Origin: Arthrobacter sp. 135MFCol5.1
Lineage (GTDB): Bacteria; Actinomycetota; Actinomycetes; Actinomycetales; Micrococcaceae
NCBI RefSeq assembly: GCF_000374865.1
Contig: NZ_KB895472.1
Coordinates: 1 to 48,509, forward strand
Reading direction: 5' to 3'
DNA: 48,509 nucleotides
Position 1 is the first letter of the stretch. Every line of letters starts with the position of its first letter. Below the pieces are notes generated by a model, which saw only the letters and a list, made by a program, of their open reading frames with translations, was not told where the DNA came from and ran no database searches. This document shows, in pieces, positions 7,708 to 16,200 of the stretch. The position numbers were made by a program, and so were the translations under genes.

Positions 7708-9381
7708 ATGACACAAACCAGGTTCCTCAAGTCCGCCCGCATTGCCGCGGCCGGACTGGCGGTAGGCGCGATGCTGCTGACCGGCTGCGCCGCCACCGGC
7801 AACAAGTCCGGCGGCACCGACGCCGCAGCCAACGCCAGCGCGTTCCTCACCATTCCCCGTGAAGACATGGGCACGTTCGTGCAGAACTTCAACCCGTTCG
7901 CGCCGACCGTCAACCCCATGGTCCAGCAGTCCATCTACGAGTCCCTCCTGGTCTTCAACCCGGCCAAGGGCAATACGGTGCCGTGGCTGGCCACCGACTG
8001 GAAGGCCGCGGACGACGGTAAGTCCATCACGTTCACCCTGCGTGATGGTGTGAAGTGGTCCGACGGCCAGCCGTTCGTTGCCGACGACGTCGCGTACACG
8101 TTCGAGCTGCAGAAGAAGCTGAAGGGCGGCTACGAGTATCTCGACGGCGTGACGGCGCAAGGCAACCAGGTCACCTTCAACTTCAACAAGCCCTGGTCCC
8201 CCGCCCTGTACGACGTCGGCCAGCTCAGCATCCTGCCCAAGCACATCTGGTCCGCGCTGGCCGATCCGGAAAAGGACGCCAACGCCAAACCTGTGGGCAC
8301 CGGACCGTACACCGAGGTGGACAACTTCCAGGCCCAGTCCTTCGTGCTGAAGAAGAACCCCAACTACTGGCAGCCGGACAAGCAGAAGATTGCCGGCATC
8401 AAGATGCTCGCGTTCGCCGGGAACGACGGCGCCAACCTCGCCGCCGCCAACGGCGACGTGGACTGGGCGCCCCAGTACATCCCGAATATCGAAAAGACCT
8501 TCGTCTCGAAGGACAAGGACCACCGGCACTACTGGTTCCCTCCGACCGGTGCCATGATCAACTGGCAGCTCAACACCACCAAGGCGCCCTTCAACGATGT
8601 TGATGTCCGCAAGGCGCTGAGCATGGCCGTGGACCGGGACCAGGTCACCAAGATCGGCATGAGCGGCTACGCGCAGCCGGCCGACTGCACCGGCCTTTCC
8701 GGCAACTACGAGACCTGGAAGAACACCCAGGTCAAGGACAACTGCACGTGGACCAAGCACGACGTCCAGCAGGCAAACGACCTGCTGGACAAGGCGGGCT
8801 ACCCCAAGGGCCCCGACGGCAAGCGCACGCTCAAAGACGGCAAACCGTTCGAGTTCAAGATTTCCGTGGGTGCTACCTCGTCCGACTGGCTCTCCGTGGC
8901 CAACGTGATCTCCCAGAACCTGGCGGAGGTCGGCGTAACCGCGAAGGTGGACTCTCCGGACTGGGCTGCCGTGGTGGCAGGGTACGAAAAGGGTGATTTC
9001 GACTCCGGCATCGTCTGGAGTGCCAACGATCCCAGCCCGTACAAGTACTTCAACACCACCATGGGCTCCGCATCGGTGAAGCCGGTGGGCACCAAGGCCT
9101 CTGATAACTACCACCGTTTCGGCGACCCCAAAGCTGATGCCCTGCTGAGCGACTTCGCTGCAGCGACTGACCAGTCCAGGCAAAAGGATATTGCCAACAA
9201 GCTGCAGGAAGAATACAACGACGCCGCACCAGTGGGGCCGCTGTTTTCCGGCCCGGAATGGGGTGCATACAATGACACCCGCTTCACCGGCTGGCCCACG
9301 CAGGACAACCCCTACGCCACCCTCTCGGTTCGCGCACCCACCACGGTTCTGGTGCTGACCAGCCTGGAACCGCGCAAGTAG
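7708..9381 (+). CDS. ABC importer solute-binding lipoprotein, family 5 (peptide/oligosaccharide type)
   Basis: 557 residues. The lipoprotein signal ends in a lipobox LLTGC with Cys27 as predicted lipid anchor. The mature part is a large family 5 binding protein: TFTLRDGVKWSDGQPFVADD, then DVRKALSMAVDR. These proteins serve Opp/Dpp-type importers, but in actinobacteria and thermophiles many bind oligosaccharides rather than peptides. I chose the ATG at 7708 rather than the upstream TTG at 7675 because it begins the conserved MTQTRF start also found in the remnant at 3717 and gives a compact signal peptide. Position between the fructan lacI and the levanase gene makes a fructo-oligosaccharide the likely ligand; the substrate is inferred. 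Confidence 0.88.
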   Translation: MTQTRFLKSARIAAAGLAVGAMLLTGCAATGNKSGGTDAAANASAFLTIPREDMGTFVQNFNPFAPTVNPMVQQSIYESLLVFNPAKGNTVPWLATDWKAADDGKSITFTLRDGVKWSDGQPFVADDVAYTFELQKKLKGGYEYLDGVTAQGNQVTFNFNKPWSPALYDVGQLSILPKHIWSALADPEKDANAKPVGTGPYTEVDNFQAQSFVLKKNPNYWQPDKQKIAGIKMLAFAGNDGANLAAANGDVDWAPQYIPNIEKTFVSKDKDHRHYWFPPTGAMINWQLNTTKAPFNDVDVRKALSMAVDRDQVTKIGMSGYAQPADCTGLSGNYETWKNTQVKDNCTWTKHDVQQANDLLDKAGYPKGPDGKRTLKDGKPFEFKISVGATSSDWLSVANVISQNLAEVGVTAKVDSPDWAAVVAGYEKGDFDSGIVWSANDPSPYKYFNTTMGSASVKPVGTKASDNYHRFGDPKADALLSDFAAATDQSRQKDIANKLQEEYNDAAPVGPLFSGPEWGAYNDTRFTGWPTQDNPYATLSVRAPTTVLVLTSLEPRK

Positions 9382-9423
9382 TCCCCCGCCCCTGAGGCCC
9401 ATCTGGCCCTCAAGGCACCACAC

Positions 9424-9463
9424 GCCCGACGGCCTGGCACATGCCATCAGCCGGCCGTCGGGC
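9424..9463 (+). terminator. Large hairpin between binding-protein and permease genes (attenuator-like)
   Basis: GCCCGACGGCC (9424-9434) pairs with GGCCGTCGGGC (9453-9463), with an inner TGGCA/TGCCA stem (9435-9446). The stem is long and GC-rich but no T-run follows (GTACCCAC). It lies 42 bases after the binding-protein stop and 40 bases before the permease start. This is a common place for a structure that stabilises the abundant binding-protein transcript and lowers permease output. Confidence 0.65.
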
Positions 9464-9503
9464 GTACCCACAATCTTGACCACTCCCGAATTGGAGGGAA
9501 ACC

Positions 9504-10481
9504 GTGCGCTTCATCCTGCGCCGACTGGGTTTCTACCTGATCGCCTTCTGGGCATCCATTACCCTGAATTTCCTGCTCCCCCGCTTCATGCCCGGGGACC
9601 CCGTATCACGCATGTTTGCCCGCACCCAGGACAGAATGCAGCCCGAACAGCTCGAAGCCCTGCGCAAGCTGCTTGGCGTGGACGACCGGCCCATCTGGGA
9701 GCAGTACGCCGGCTACCTCCAGAACATCCTCACCGGACAGATGGGGGTATCGATTACGCGCTTCCCCACCCCCGTCACCGAAGTCATCTCATCCCAAATC
9801 GGCTGGACCCTCCTGCTTGGCGGAACCGCGCTGGTGATTGCCGCCGTCGTGGGCAACCTGCTGGGCATCCTGGCAGCCTGGCGCCGCGGCAGCGCCCTCG
9901 ACTCGGCCCTGCCTCCCGTGCTGGTCTTTATCGGATCGTTCCCTTACTTCTGGCTGGCAATGGGCGCTCTGTACCTGTTCGGCGTCGTGCTCGGCTGGTT
10001 CCCCATCCGCCACGCGTTCACCGACGGCCTGGAGCCGGCGTTCACTGCCGAGTTCATCGGTGACGTCGGCGCCCACCTCGTGCTACCGGCGCTGACCATC
10101 GTGCTGGTCTCCATCGGTGGCTGGATGTTGGGCATGCGGAACACCATGATTGCCACGAACTCCGAGGACTACATCACCATGGCCGAAGCCAAGGGCCTGC
10201 GCCCCGGACGGATCATGCTCCGCTACGCAGCCCGGAACGCGATGCTGCCCTCGGTGACCAGCTTCGGCATGGGCCTGGGCTTCGTCGTCGGCGGCGCCCT
10301 CCTGACCGAGGTGGTCTTCGCCTACCCCGGCGTCGGATACCAGCTCCTCAACGCCGTCCAAGGCCTCGACTACCCGCTTATGCAGGGCCTGTTCCTGACC
10401 ATCACCGCCGCCGTGCTGCTGGCGAACTTCCTGGTGGACATCCTCTACGTCCGCCTCGACCCCCGCGTGCGCAGCAACTGA
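9504..10481 (+). CDS. ABC importer permease, DppB type
   Basis: 325 residues with about six membrane helices. It opens with the DppB signature MRFILRRLGFYLIAFWASI and a periplasmic stretch PRFMPGDPVSRMF. It ends with the inner-membrane permease region NSEDYITMAEAKGLRPGRI and LTEVVFAYPGVGYQLLNAVQ. The GTG start has GGAGGG five bases upstream. It is the first membrane subunit of the five-gene importer and should pair with the DppC-type protein encoded next. Substrate by context: fructo-oligosaccharides, although family resemblance alone would allow peptides. Confidence 0.9.
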   Translation: MRFILRRLGFYLIAFWASITLNFLLPRFMPGDPVSRMFARTQDRMQPEQLEALRKLLGVDDRPIWEQYAGYLQNILTGQMGVSITRFPTPVTEVISSQIGWTLLLGGTALVIAAVVGNLLGILAAWRRGSALDSALPPVLVFIGSFPYFWLAMGALYLFGVVLGWFPIRHAFTDGLEPAFTAEFIGDVGAHLVLPALTIVLVSIGGWMLGMRNTMIATNSEDYITMAEAKGLRPGRIMLRYAARNAMLPSVTSFGMGLGFVVGGALLTEVVFAYPGVGYQLLNAVQGLDYPLMQGLFLTITAAVLLANFLVDILYVRLDPRVRSN

Positions 10482-10513
10482 GCAGTGCGTACCCAGTAAC
10501 CAAGGGACCGACC

Positions 10514-11440
10514 ATGACCAGCGTTATCCTCCAGCAGCCAACTGAAGCAAAAGCTGCCCGCAAAACCAACCGTGGTTTCATCCACGGACTCATCACCAAC
10601 AAGAAGGCCATGACCGGCATGGCCATCATGCTCGTCTTCATCGTCCTGGCCCTGGCCGCGCCGGTACTGTTCCCGGACGACCCCTCCCGGATCACCGGGA
10701 TGGCCTCACTGGAACCAGACAGCGAACACTGGCTCGGAACCACCGCCAAGGGCCAGGACGTGCTCGCCCTGACCATCCACGGCGCCCGAAGCTCCCTGCT
10801 CGTAGGGCTTACCGTCGGGTTCGCATCCACCTTCATCGGAATCCTCGTTGGCCTGGCATCAGCCTATTTCGGCAAATTCATCGACGAAGCACTGTCGCTG
10901 CTGACCAACGTCTTCCTCCTCCTTCCCGGCCTGCCGCTGCTCGTCATCCTGGCCGCCTTCCTGCCCCCGGGGCTGGGCACGGTCATCCTGGTCCTCACCG
11001 TCACGGGATGGGCCGGATCAGCGCGCGTACTCCGGGCACAGGCCCTATCCATCCGATCCAAGGACTTCGTCGCTGCCGCCGTCGTCTCCGGTGAGCGCGC
11101 CGGCCGCATCATGTTCCGCGAAATCCTGCCGAACATGGCATCGATCGTGATGGGAACACTGCTCGCCTGCGTCATCTACGGCATCGGGGCCCAGGCCGGC
11201 CTCGAATTCCTTGGACTGGGTGACGTCAGCACTGTCTCCTGGGGCAACAACCTCTTCTGGGCCGGAAACGAAGGCGCCCTGCTCACCGGAAGCTGGTGGG
11301 TCTTCATCCCCTCCGGCCTCTGCATCGCCCTGGTCGCATTCGCCCTGGCCCTCATCAACTACGCCGTCGACGAAGTAACCAACCCCCGGCTGAGGAAGAT
11401 CCGCAAACCCGCCACCACCGAAAGGGGCGCCGCACAGTGA
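10514..11440 (+). CDS. ABC importer permease, DppC type
   Basis: 308 residues. The N-terminal cytoplasmic segment contains KKAMTGMAIMLVFIVLAL, then a periplasmic region HWLGTTAKGQDVLALTIHGA that is characteristic of DppC/OppC proteins. Five to six transmembrane helices and the coupling segment ALSIRSKDFVAAAVVSG follow. The ATG has AAGGGA six bases upstream, and 32 bases separate it from the DppB-type gene. Its stop overlaps the start of the first ATPase gene (GTGA), a sign of tight co-expression. It forms the membrane channel together with the previous gene product. Confidence 0.9.
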   Translation: MTSVILQQPTEAKAARKTNRGFIHGLITNKKAMTGMAIMLVFIVLALAAPVLFPDDPSRITGMASLEPDSEHWLGTTAKGQDVLALTIHGARSSLLVGLTVGFASTFIGILVGLASAYFGKFIDEALSLLTNVFLLLPGLPLLVILAAFLPPGLGTVILVLTVTGWAGSARVLRAQALSIRSKDFVAAAVVSGERAGRIMFREILPNMASIVMGTLLACVIYGIGAQAGLEFLGLGDVSTVSWGNNLFWAGNEGALLTGSWWVFIPSGLCIALVAFALALINYAVDEVTNPRLRKIRKPATTERGAAQ

Positions 11441-12390
11441 CCGTCTCCCAAACCTCCTTCGGCTCCCATGAACCGGTCCTCGACGTCAAGAACCTCACCG
11501 TCAAATACGTCGGCGACTCCCGCTCGACCACGGCCGTGAACGACGTCTCCTTCAGCATCGGCGCCGGTGAGGTCTTCGGGCTGGCCGGCGAATCCGGTTG
11601 CGGAAAATCAACCATCGCCAACTCCATCATGCGGCTGCTCAAGGACCCGGCGAAGATCGCCGCCGGCAGCATCTCCTTCGGCGGCAAGGACGTCCTCGCC
11701 ATGAACCAGGACGAGCTGCGCCGTTTCCGCTGGCAGGACGTCGCCATGGTGTTCCAGTCCGCCATGAACTCGCTGAACCCCGTGCTCACCATCGGGGAAC
11801 AGATGGCTGACATCTTCACCACCCACGCCGGCTACCCGCGCAAAGAATCCCTTCGACGCGCGGCGCAGCTGCTGGAACTGGTCCGCATGGACCCCGCCCG
11901 CCTCAAGTCGTACCCGCATCAACTCTCCGGCGGCATGCGGCAACGCGCCGTCATCGCCATGGCTGTCGCCCTGAAGCCGTCACTGCTGATCCTTGACGAG
12001 CCCACCACCGCACTGGACGTGGTGGTGCAACAGGAGATCATGGCCCAGATCAAGGATCTGCAGCGCGAACTGGGCTTCTCCGTCCTCTTCATCACGCACG
12101 ACATGTCCTTGATGGTGGAACTCTCCCACCGGATGGCCGTCATGTACGGCGGCCGGATCGTGGAAACGGCCAAAGCCCACGACATCTACACCGCCCCAGG
12201 ACACCCCTACACCCAAGCCCTCATGGGCGCGTTCCCGCCGCTCACCGGCCCGCGGATCCCGCTTAAGGGCCTGCCCGACGGCGTGAAGTTCCGGAACATC
12301 CCGGACCTCGCCGAAATTGCGCCCGGCCACTTCGTGGCACCGTTTGATGCCGACGCCGAAGCCGCCGTCCTTGAAGGAGCAGCACAATGA
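11437..12390 (+). CDS. ABC importer ATPase, DppD type
   Basis: 317 residues starting at a GTG that overlaps the DppC-type stop (GTGA). The longer open frame upstream is a shadow of the permease gene. Visible motifs are Walker A GESGCGKST, Q-loop MVFQSAMNSLNPVLT, signature LSGGMRQR, Walker B LLILDEPTTALD and the H-loop ITHDMS. The C-terminal oligopeptide-type extension is shorter than usual and has no cysteine cluster. It powers the importer from the cytoplasmic face, most likely as a heterodimer with the next gene product. Confidence 0.9.
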   Translation: MTVSQTSFGSHEPVLDVKNLTVKYVGDSRSTTAVNDVSFSIGAGEVFGLAGESGCGKSTIANSIMRLLKDPAKIAAGSISFGGKDVLAMNQDELRRFRWQDVAMVFQSAMNSLNPVLTIGEQMADIFTTHAGYPRKESLRRAAQLLELVRMDPARLKSYPHQLSGGMRQRAVIAMAVALKPSLLILDEPTTALDVVVQQEIMAQIKDLQRELGFSVLFITHDMSLMVELSHRMAVMYGGRIVETAKAHDIYTAPGHPYTQALMGAFPPLTGPRIPLKGLPDGVKFRNIPDLAEIAPGHFVAPFDADAEAAVLEGAAQ

Positions 12391-13460
12391 GCCACGCCGT
12401 CCTCTCCCCGGCACGGCCGGATGTTTCGTCCCTGACTCCTGCCCTGGAGGTGCGCGGACTTGGTAAGTCCTTCCACATCGGCGGCCTGTTCTCCAGCCAG
12501 GCGGTCCGGGCGCTCCACGGTGTCGACCTGACCATCGGTCGCGGAGAGATCGTGGCACTGGTCGGCGAATCCGGTTCAGGCAAGAGCACCCTGGCCCGCT
12601 GTGTCGCCCGGCTCGAGAAACCGAGCGAAGGGGCCATCCTGGTCGACGGGGTCGACGTACTCAAACGTGACCGTTTCCAGGCCTCACGGGAGTTCCGGTC
12701 CCAGCTGCAAATGGTCTTCCAGGACCCCTTTGGCTCGCTGAATCCCGCCCACCGAATCGAGCACTTCCTCCGCCGGTCCCTCACCATCCACGGCAAAGGC
12801 GGCACCCGCCAACGCGGTTCCGAAGAGCAGACCAGGCGCCGTCTCGAAGAGCTCATGACCACCGTCGGGCTTCAGGCCGACATGCTCGACTCCTACCCCC
12901 ATGAGCTCTCCGGCGGGCAACGTCAACGGGTCGCGATCGCGCGGGCCCTGGCCGTGGAGCCAAACGTCATCCTCGCCGACGAACCGACTTCCATGCTGGA
13001 CGTTTCGGTCCGCATCGGCGTGCTGAACCTGATGCGGAAACTGCGCGATGAGCAGGGCATTTCCATGCTCTACATCACCCACGACCTCGCCTCCGCCCGG
13101 TACCTGGCGGACCGGACGGCCGTCATGTTCGCCGGCGAAATCGTGGAAGAAGGTGAATCACTGGACCTGCTGGCCAACCCGGCCCACCCCTACACCCAAT
13201 TGCTCGTCTCAGCCGTCCCCGACCCGGCGCGGGCCGGATCCTACGACCCCATCCACCGCGCCCAGCTCCGGCAAGCCGTCATGGCTTCCGCCGGCTGCGC
13301 CTTTGAGAACGACCCGGAGCAGCGCTGCTCATCCAAGGAACCCGTCCGGCACCAGGTGGGCGACCCCCTGAACCGCCACTGGGTCCGCTGCCACCTCTAC
13401 CGCCCGCGCGCCGGCGCCGGCGGCCATGCATTGGCGACAGAACCGGAGCCTGGAGACTGA
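12387..13460 (+). CDS. ABC importer ATPase, DppF/OppF type
   Basis: 357 residues; the ATG overlaps the previous stop (ATGA). Motifs are Walker A GESGSGKST, Q-loop MVFQDPFGSLNP, signature LSGGQRQRV, Walker B VILADEPTSMLD and switch histidine ITHDLA. The C-terminal extension keeps two cysteines (GCAFENDPEQRC and a later WVRCHLY), as in Opp-type ATPases that can carry an iron-sulphur cluster. It completes a five-gene Dpp-type transporter. Seventy-four bases separate it from the exported GH32 gene with no terminator, so transcription probably continues. Confidence 0.9.
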   Translation: MSHAVLSPARPDVSSLTPALEVRGLGKSFHIGGLFSSQAVRALHGVDLTIGRGEIVALVGESGSGKSTLARCVARLEKPSEGAILVDGVDVLKRDRFQASREFRSQLQMVFQDPFGSLNPAHRIEHFLRRSLTIHGKGGTRQRGSEEQTRRRLEELMTTVGLQADMLDSYPHELSGGQRQRVAIARALAVEPNVILADEPTSMLDVSVRIGVLNLMRKLRDEQGISMLYITHDLASARYLADRTAVMFAGEIVEEGESLDLLANPAHPYTQLLVSAVPDPARAGSYDPIHRAQLRQAVMASAGCAFENDPEQRCSSKEPVRHQVGDPLNRHWVRCHLYRPRAGAGGHALATEPEPGD

Positions 13461-13534
13461 CGTTCCCGTTTCCACGTCCAAACATCAACAGTCACGCCCT
13501 GGCAGCACCGTCGCTGCCCGCCGAGAGGTAACTG

Positions 13535-15130
13535 ATGGAAGATTCACCCGCCGTATCCCGGCGTGCCCTCCTGACCGGAAGCGGGGCCGCTGCCCTCACC
13601 GGATCGCTCGCACTAGCAACACCATTCGCCCAGTCAGCGGCAGCGGCACGCCTGAACGCCCCAGACAACGCACCGGCCAAGCCGCCCTGCAAAGGACCAA
13701 CCCGTATGCGCCCGACCTATCACTTCAGCGTCCCCGACAACTGGAAGAACGACCCCCAGCGGCCCATCTACATCGACGGCGAATACCACTACTACTACCT
13801 CTACAACGCCGATTACCTCCAGGGCGGCGGCGGCACATCGTGGCGCCGTGCCACCACCACCGACCACGTCTCCTTCCGCGACCGTGGCGTGGCCATCCCC
13901 AAGTTCAGCAACGGCAACGGCGACTGCTGGTCAGGCTGCCTTGTCATCGACGAACGAAACACTGCCGGCTACGGTGAAAACGCCGTCATAGCCCTCGTGA
14001 CCCAGGCACCCCAAGGCCGCCAGGCGCAATACCTCTGGTACTCAACTGACCGTGGGCGTTCGTTCAAACCTGGTGGGACGGCGCCGGTACTTCCAAACCC
14101 AGGCGTGCAGGACTTCCGCGACCCGAAAGTCATCTGGGACGAAGACCGCAGGCAGTGGTCCATGGTCAACGCCGAAGGGCAGAAGCTCGGCTTCTACACA
14201 TCTGCCAACCTGCGTTCCTGGCGGCGGGTCGGCGAGTTCGTCCGGACGGACCTTGGGTTGCTGGAGTGCCCGGACCTTTTCCGCATGACCGCCGACGACG
14301 GTACTTCGCACTGGATCCTGGGCACCAGCGCCAACGGCAAAGGCCGAGGACTGCCGGCAACATACGCCTATTGGACAGGAGCCTTCAACGGAATCACGTT
14401 TGCTCCGGACCATGCCGAGCCGGAGTGGCTGGACTACGGCTATGACTTCTACGGAGCAGTGACTTACCCCCACCACGACGCCTCCGGCGCGGAGGATGCC
14501 ACCCTGCGCAGGGCGCTTGGCTGGGCGAACTTCTGGGACTACCCCCACAACACCCCCACCCTGGCGACCGACGCGTACAACGGTGATGACATGATCGTGC
14601 GCGACATCCGGCTCAAGAAGGCAGGCGGAAGCTACAGCCTCCTCTCGACCCCCACCACCGGCCTGGCCAACCACATCGAACGCACCCACCGCCTCGGGGA
14701 CGTCGAGGTCACGGGAACCCATGACCTCGATATCAGTTCACTGGCCTATGACCTGACCTGTGAACTTGTATGGGACCCGGCGGCCCCTCCGTCCAACATC
14801 GGCCTTGAGGTCTGCCGTGCAGCCGGTGGGGGCCGGCACGTCGCCGCCGGTGCATTCCTCCGCGGCCCCTTCGCTTACGTCAACCGGCGGCCCACCATCA
14901 ACCCCACCGGCGGGGAAAGCCAGACACCCATCGATCCCTCGGCAGGGCGTCTTACACTCCGTCTCCTGGTGGACCGGACCAGCGTCGAAATGTTCGTCGG
15001 AGACGGACGGGTGGTGCACTCACACCGGGTGTTTCCCCTGGAAGGTGACAACAACATCCGGCTCTACGCCAACGATGGAACGGCCACCTTCAGTGACCTC
15101 ACGATCAACGAGATCAACGCGACGACTTAG
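13535..15130 (+). CDS. Tat-exported GH32 enzyme of the DPQRP type: endo-levanase (LevB-like) or levan fructotransferase
   Basis: 531 residues. The N-terminus has a twin-arginine signal (SRRALL, residues 8-13, then a hydrophobic stretch ending AQSAAAA), so it is exported folded. The catalytic triad is NDPQRP with nucleophile Asp73, FRDP with Asp196, and LECPDLF with Glu244. DPQRP instead of DPNGP, together with YAYWTGAFNG and the long ALGWANFWDY region, matches Bacillus LevB endo-levanase (levanbiose-forming) and Arthrobacter levan fructotransferase (forming difructose anhydride IV). From memory of both, the overall match looks closer to LevB. It would cut levan outside the cell and feed the importer encoded upstream. 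Hydrolysis versus transfer to the anhydride cannot be decided by eye. Confidence 0.88.
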   Translation: MEDSPAVSRRALLTGSGAAALTGSLALATPFAQSAAAARLNAPDNAPAKPPCKGPTRMRPTYHFSVPDNWKNDPQRPIYIDGEYHYYYLYNADYLQGGGGTSWRRATTTDHVSFRDRGVAIPKFSNGNGDCWSGCLVIDERNTAGYGENAVIALVTQAPQGRQAQYLWYSTDRGRSFKPGGTAPVLPNPGVQDFRDPKVIWDEDRRQWSMVNAEGQKLGFYTSANLRSWRRVGEFVRTDLGLLECPDLFRMTADDGTSHWILGTSANGKGRGLPATYAYWTGAFNGITFAPDHAEPEWLDYGYDFYGAVTYPHHDASGAEDATLRRALGWANFWDYPHNTPTLATDAYNGDDMIVRDIRLKKAGGSYSLLSTPTTGLANHIERTHRLGDVEVTGTHDLDISSLAYDLTCELVWDPAAPPSNIGLEVCRAAGGGRHVAAGAFLRGPFAYVNRRPTINPTGGESQTPIDPSAGRLTLRLLVDRTSVEMFVGDGRVVHSHRVFPLEGDNNIRLYANDGTATFSDLTINEINATT

Positions 15131-15164
15131 CCGCTCCCCAATCAACACTGCCCGAGAGAAAAAT

Positions 15165-16136
15165 ATGGATTACCTCAAAGCAGCCTGCCCAGACGCCCAG
15201 CAGCCATTTGACGCCGTCGTTGTCGGCGAAGCGCTGATCGATGTGGTCACCGCCCCGGACAGCCAGGTTGAGCATCCTGGCGGATCGCCCGCCAATGTCG
15301 CCTATGGCCTCGGTCTCCTGGGGGTCACCACGGGCTTGCTCACGGCCATTGCACCCGATGAGCGGGGAAGAACTATCGAGAACCACCTCCACCGGGCAGG
15401 GGTAACACTTCTGCCTGGATCAAAATCCCTCACCCGCACCGCAACAGCGACCGCAACCCTCGGACCCGACGGATCCGCCGCATACGACTTCGACATCCGC
15501 TGGCAGCTGCCACGAGCAACGCCTGCCTGTTTCCCCCAAGTCCTGCACACCGGTTCCATCGCCACCTTCCTCAACCCCGGGGCCGGTGCCGTCAAAAGCC
15601 TGCTCGAACAAGCCCACAAGCATTGCACCATCACCTACGACCCGAACATCAGGCCATCGCTGCTTGGCAGCCACGCCGAAGCGAAGGCAACCTTCGAAGC
15701 AATCGGCGCACTGACCGACGTCGTTAAACTCAGCGACGAGGACGCCCAGTGGCTCTACCCCGCGAAAACACTGGAAGAAACCGCTGAGCACATCCTCCGC
15801 CTGGGCGCCAAGCTGGCGGTGATAACCAAAGGTGCTGCCGGCTCCCAATTCACCTCGCCGTCCGCGAGCATCACCATTCCCGCCGTCAAAGCGACGGTGG
15901 CGGACACCATCGGCGCCGGCGACTCCTACATGGCCGCACTGATCCTGGGCCTGCTCACCCGCGGCGCCGGGGGCTTTGCCCCCGCCGTCATGGAGCAACT
16001 GGGACGCACGGCAGCCGCAGCAGCGGCCATCACCGTGCAGCGCGCCGGGGCCAACCCACCCACCCTTGACGAACTGACAGCTGCTGTCGAAGCACACGCC
16101 TCCGCACCACGGGCTTTCGCATGCGACCAGGCATAA
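15165..16136 (+). CDS. PfkB-family fructokinase
   Basis: 323 residues. It opens with VVVGEALIDVV and GGSPANVAYGLGLLG, the first PfkB signature, and closes with DTIGAGDSYMAALILG, where Asp253 is the catalytic base and GAGD forms the anion hole. It phosphorylates fructose with ATP to fructose 6-phosphate in the cytoplasm, the step needed after exo-fructanase action. The ATG at 15165 is preceded by GAGAG; a longer open frame upstream overlaps the levanase gene and is a shadow. The gene lies 34 bases after the levanase stop in the same operon, which supports the fructose assignment over ribose or other sugars. Confidence 0.88.
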   Translation: MDYLKAACPDAQQPFDAVVVGEALIDVVTAPDSQVEHPGGSPANVAYGLGLLGVTTGLLTAIAPDERGRTIENHLHRAGVTLLPGSKSLTRTATATATLGPDGSAAYDFDIRWQLPRATPACFPQVLHTGSIATFLNPGAGAVKSLLEQAHKHCTITYDPNIRPSLLGSHAEAKATFEAIGALTDVVKLSDEDAQWLYPAKTLEETAEHILRLGAKLAVITKGAAGSQFTSPSASITIPAVKATVADTIGAGDSYMAALILGLLTRGAGGFAPAVMEQLGRTAAAAAAITVQRAGANPPTLDELTAAVEAHASAPRAFACDQA

Positions 16137-16200
16137 ACAAAACGACCCCGCGGGCAACAAACGTAAAGGACGCCGTCTACCCTGTTAGGAGGAGCCAACA

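Noticed and set aside
7573..9483. A 636-codon open frame on the minus strand opposite the ABC binding-protein gene
   Set aside because: It mirrors the plus-strand gene in high-GC DNA, has no ribosome-binding site or family motifs, and the plus-strand protein is well supported.
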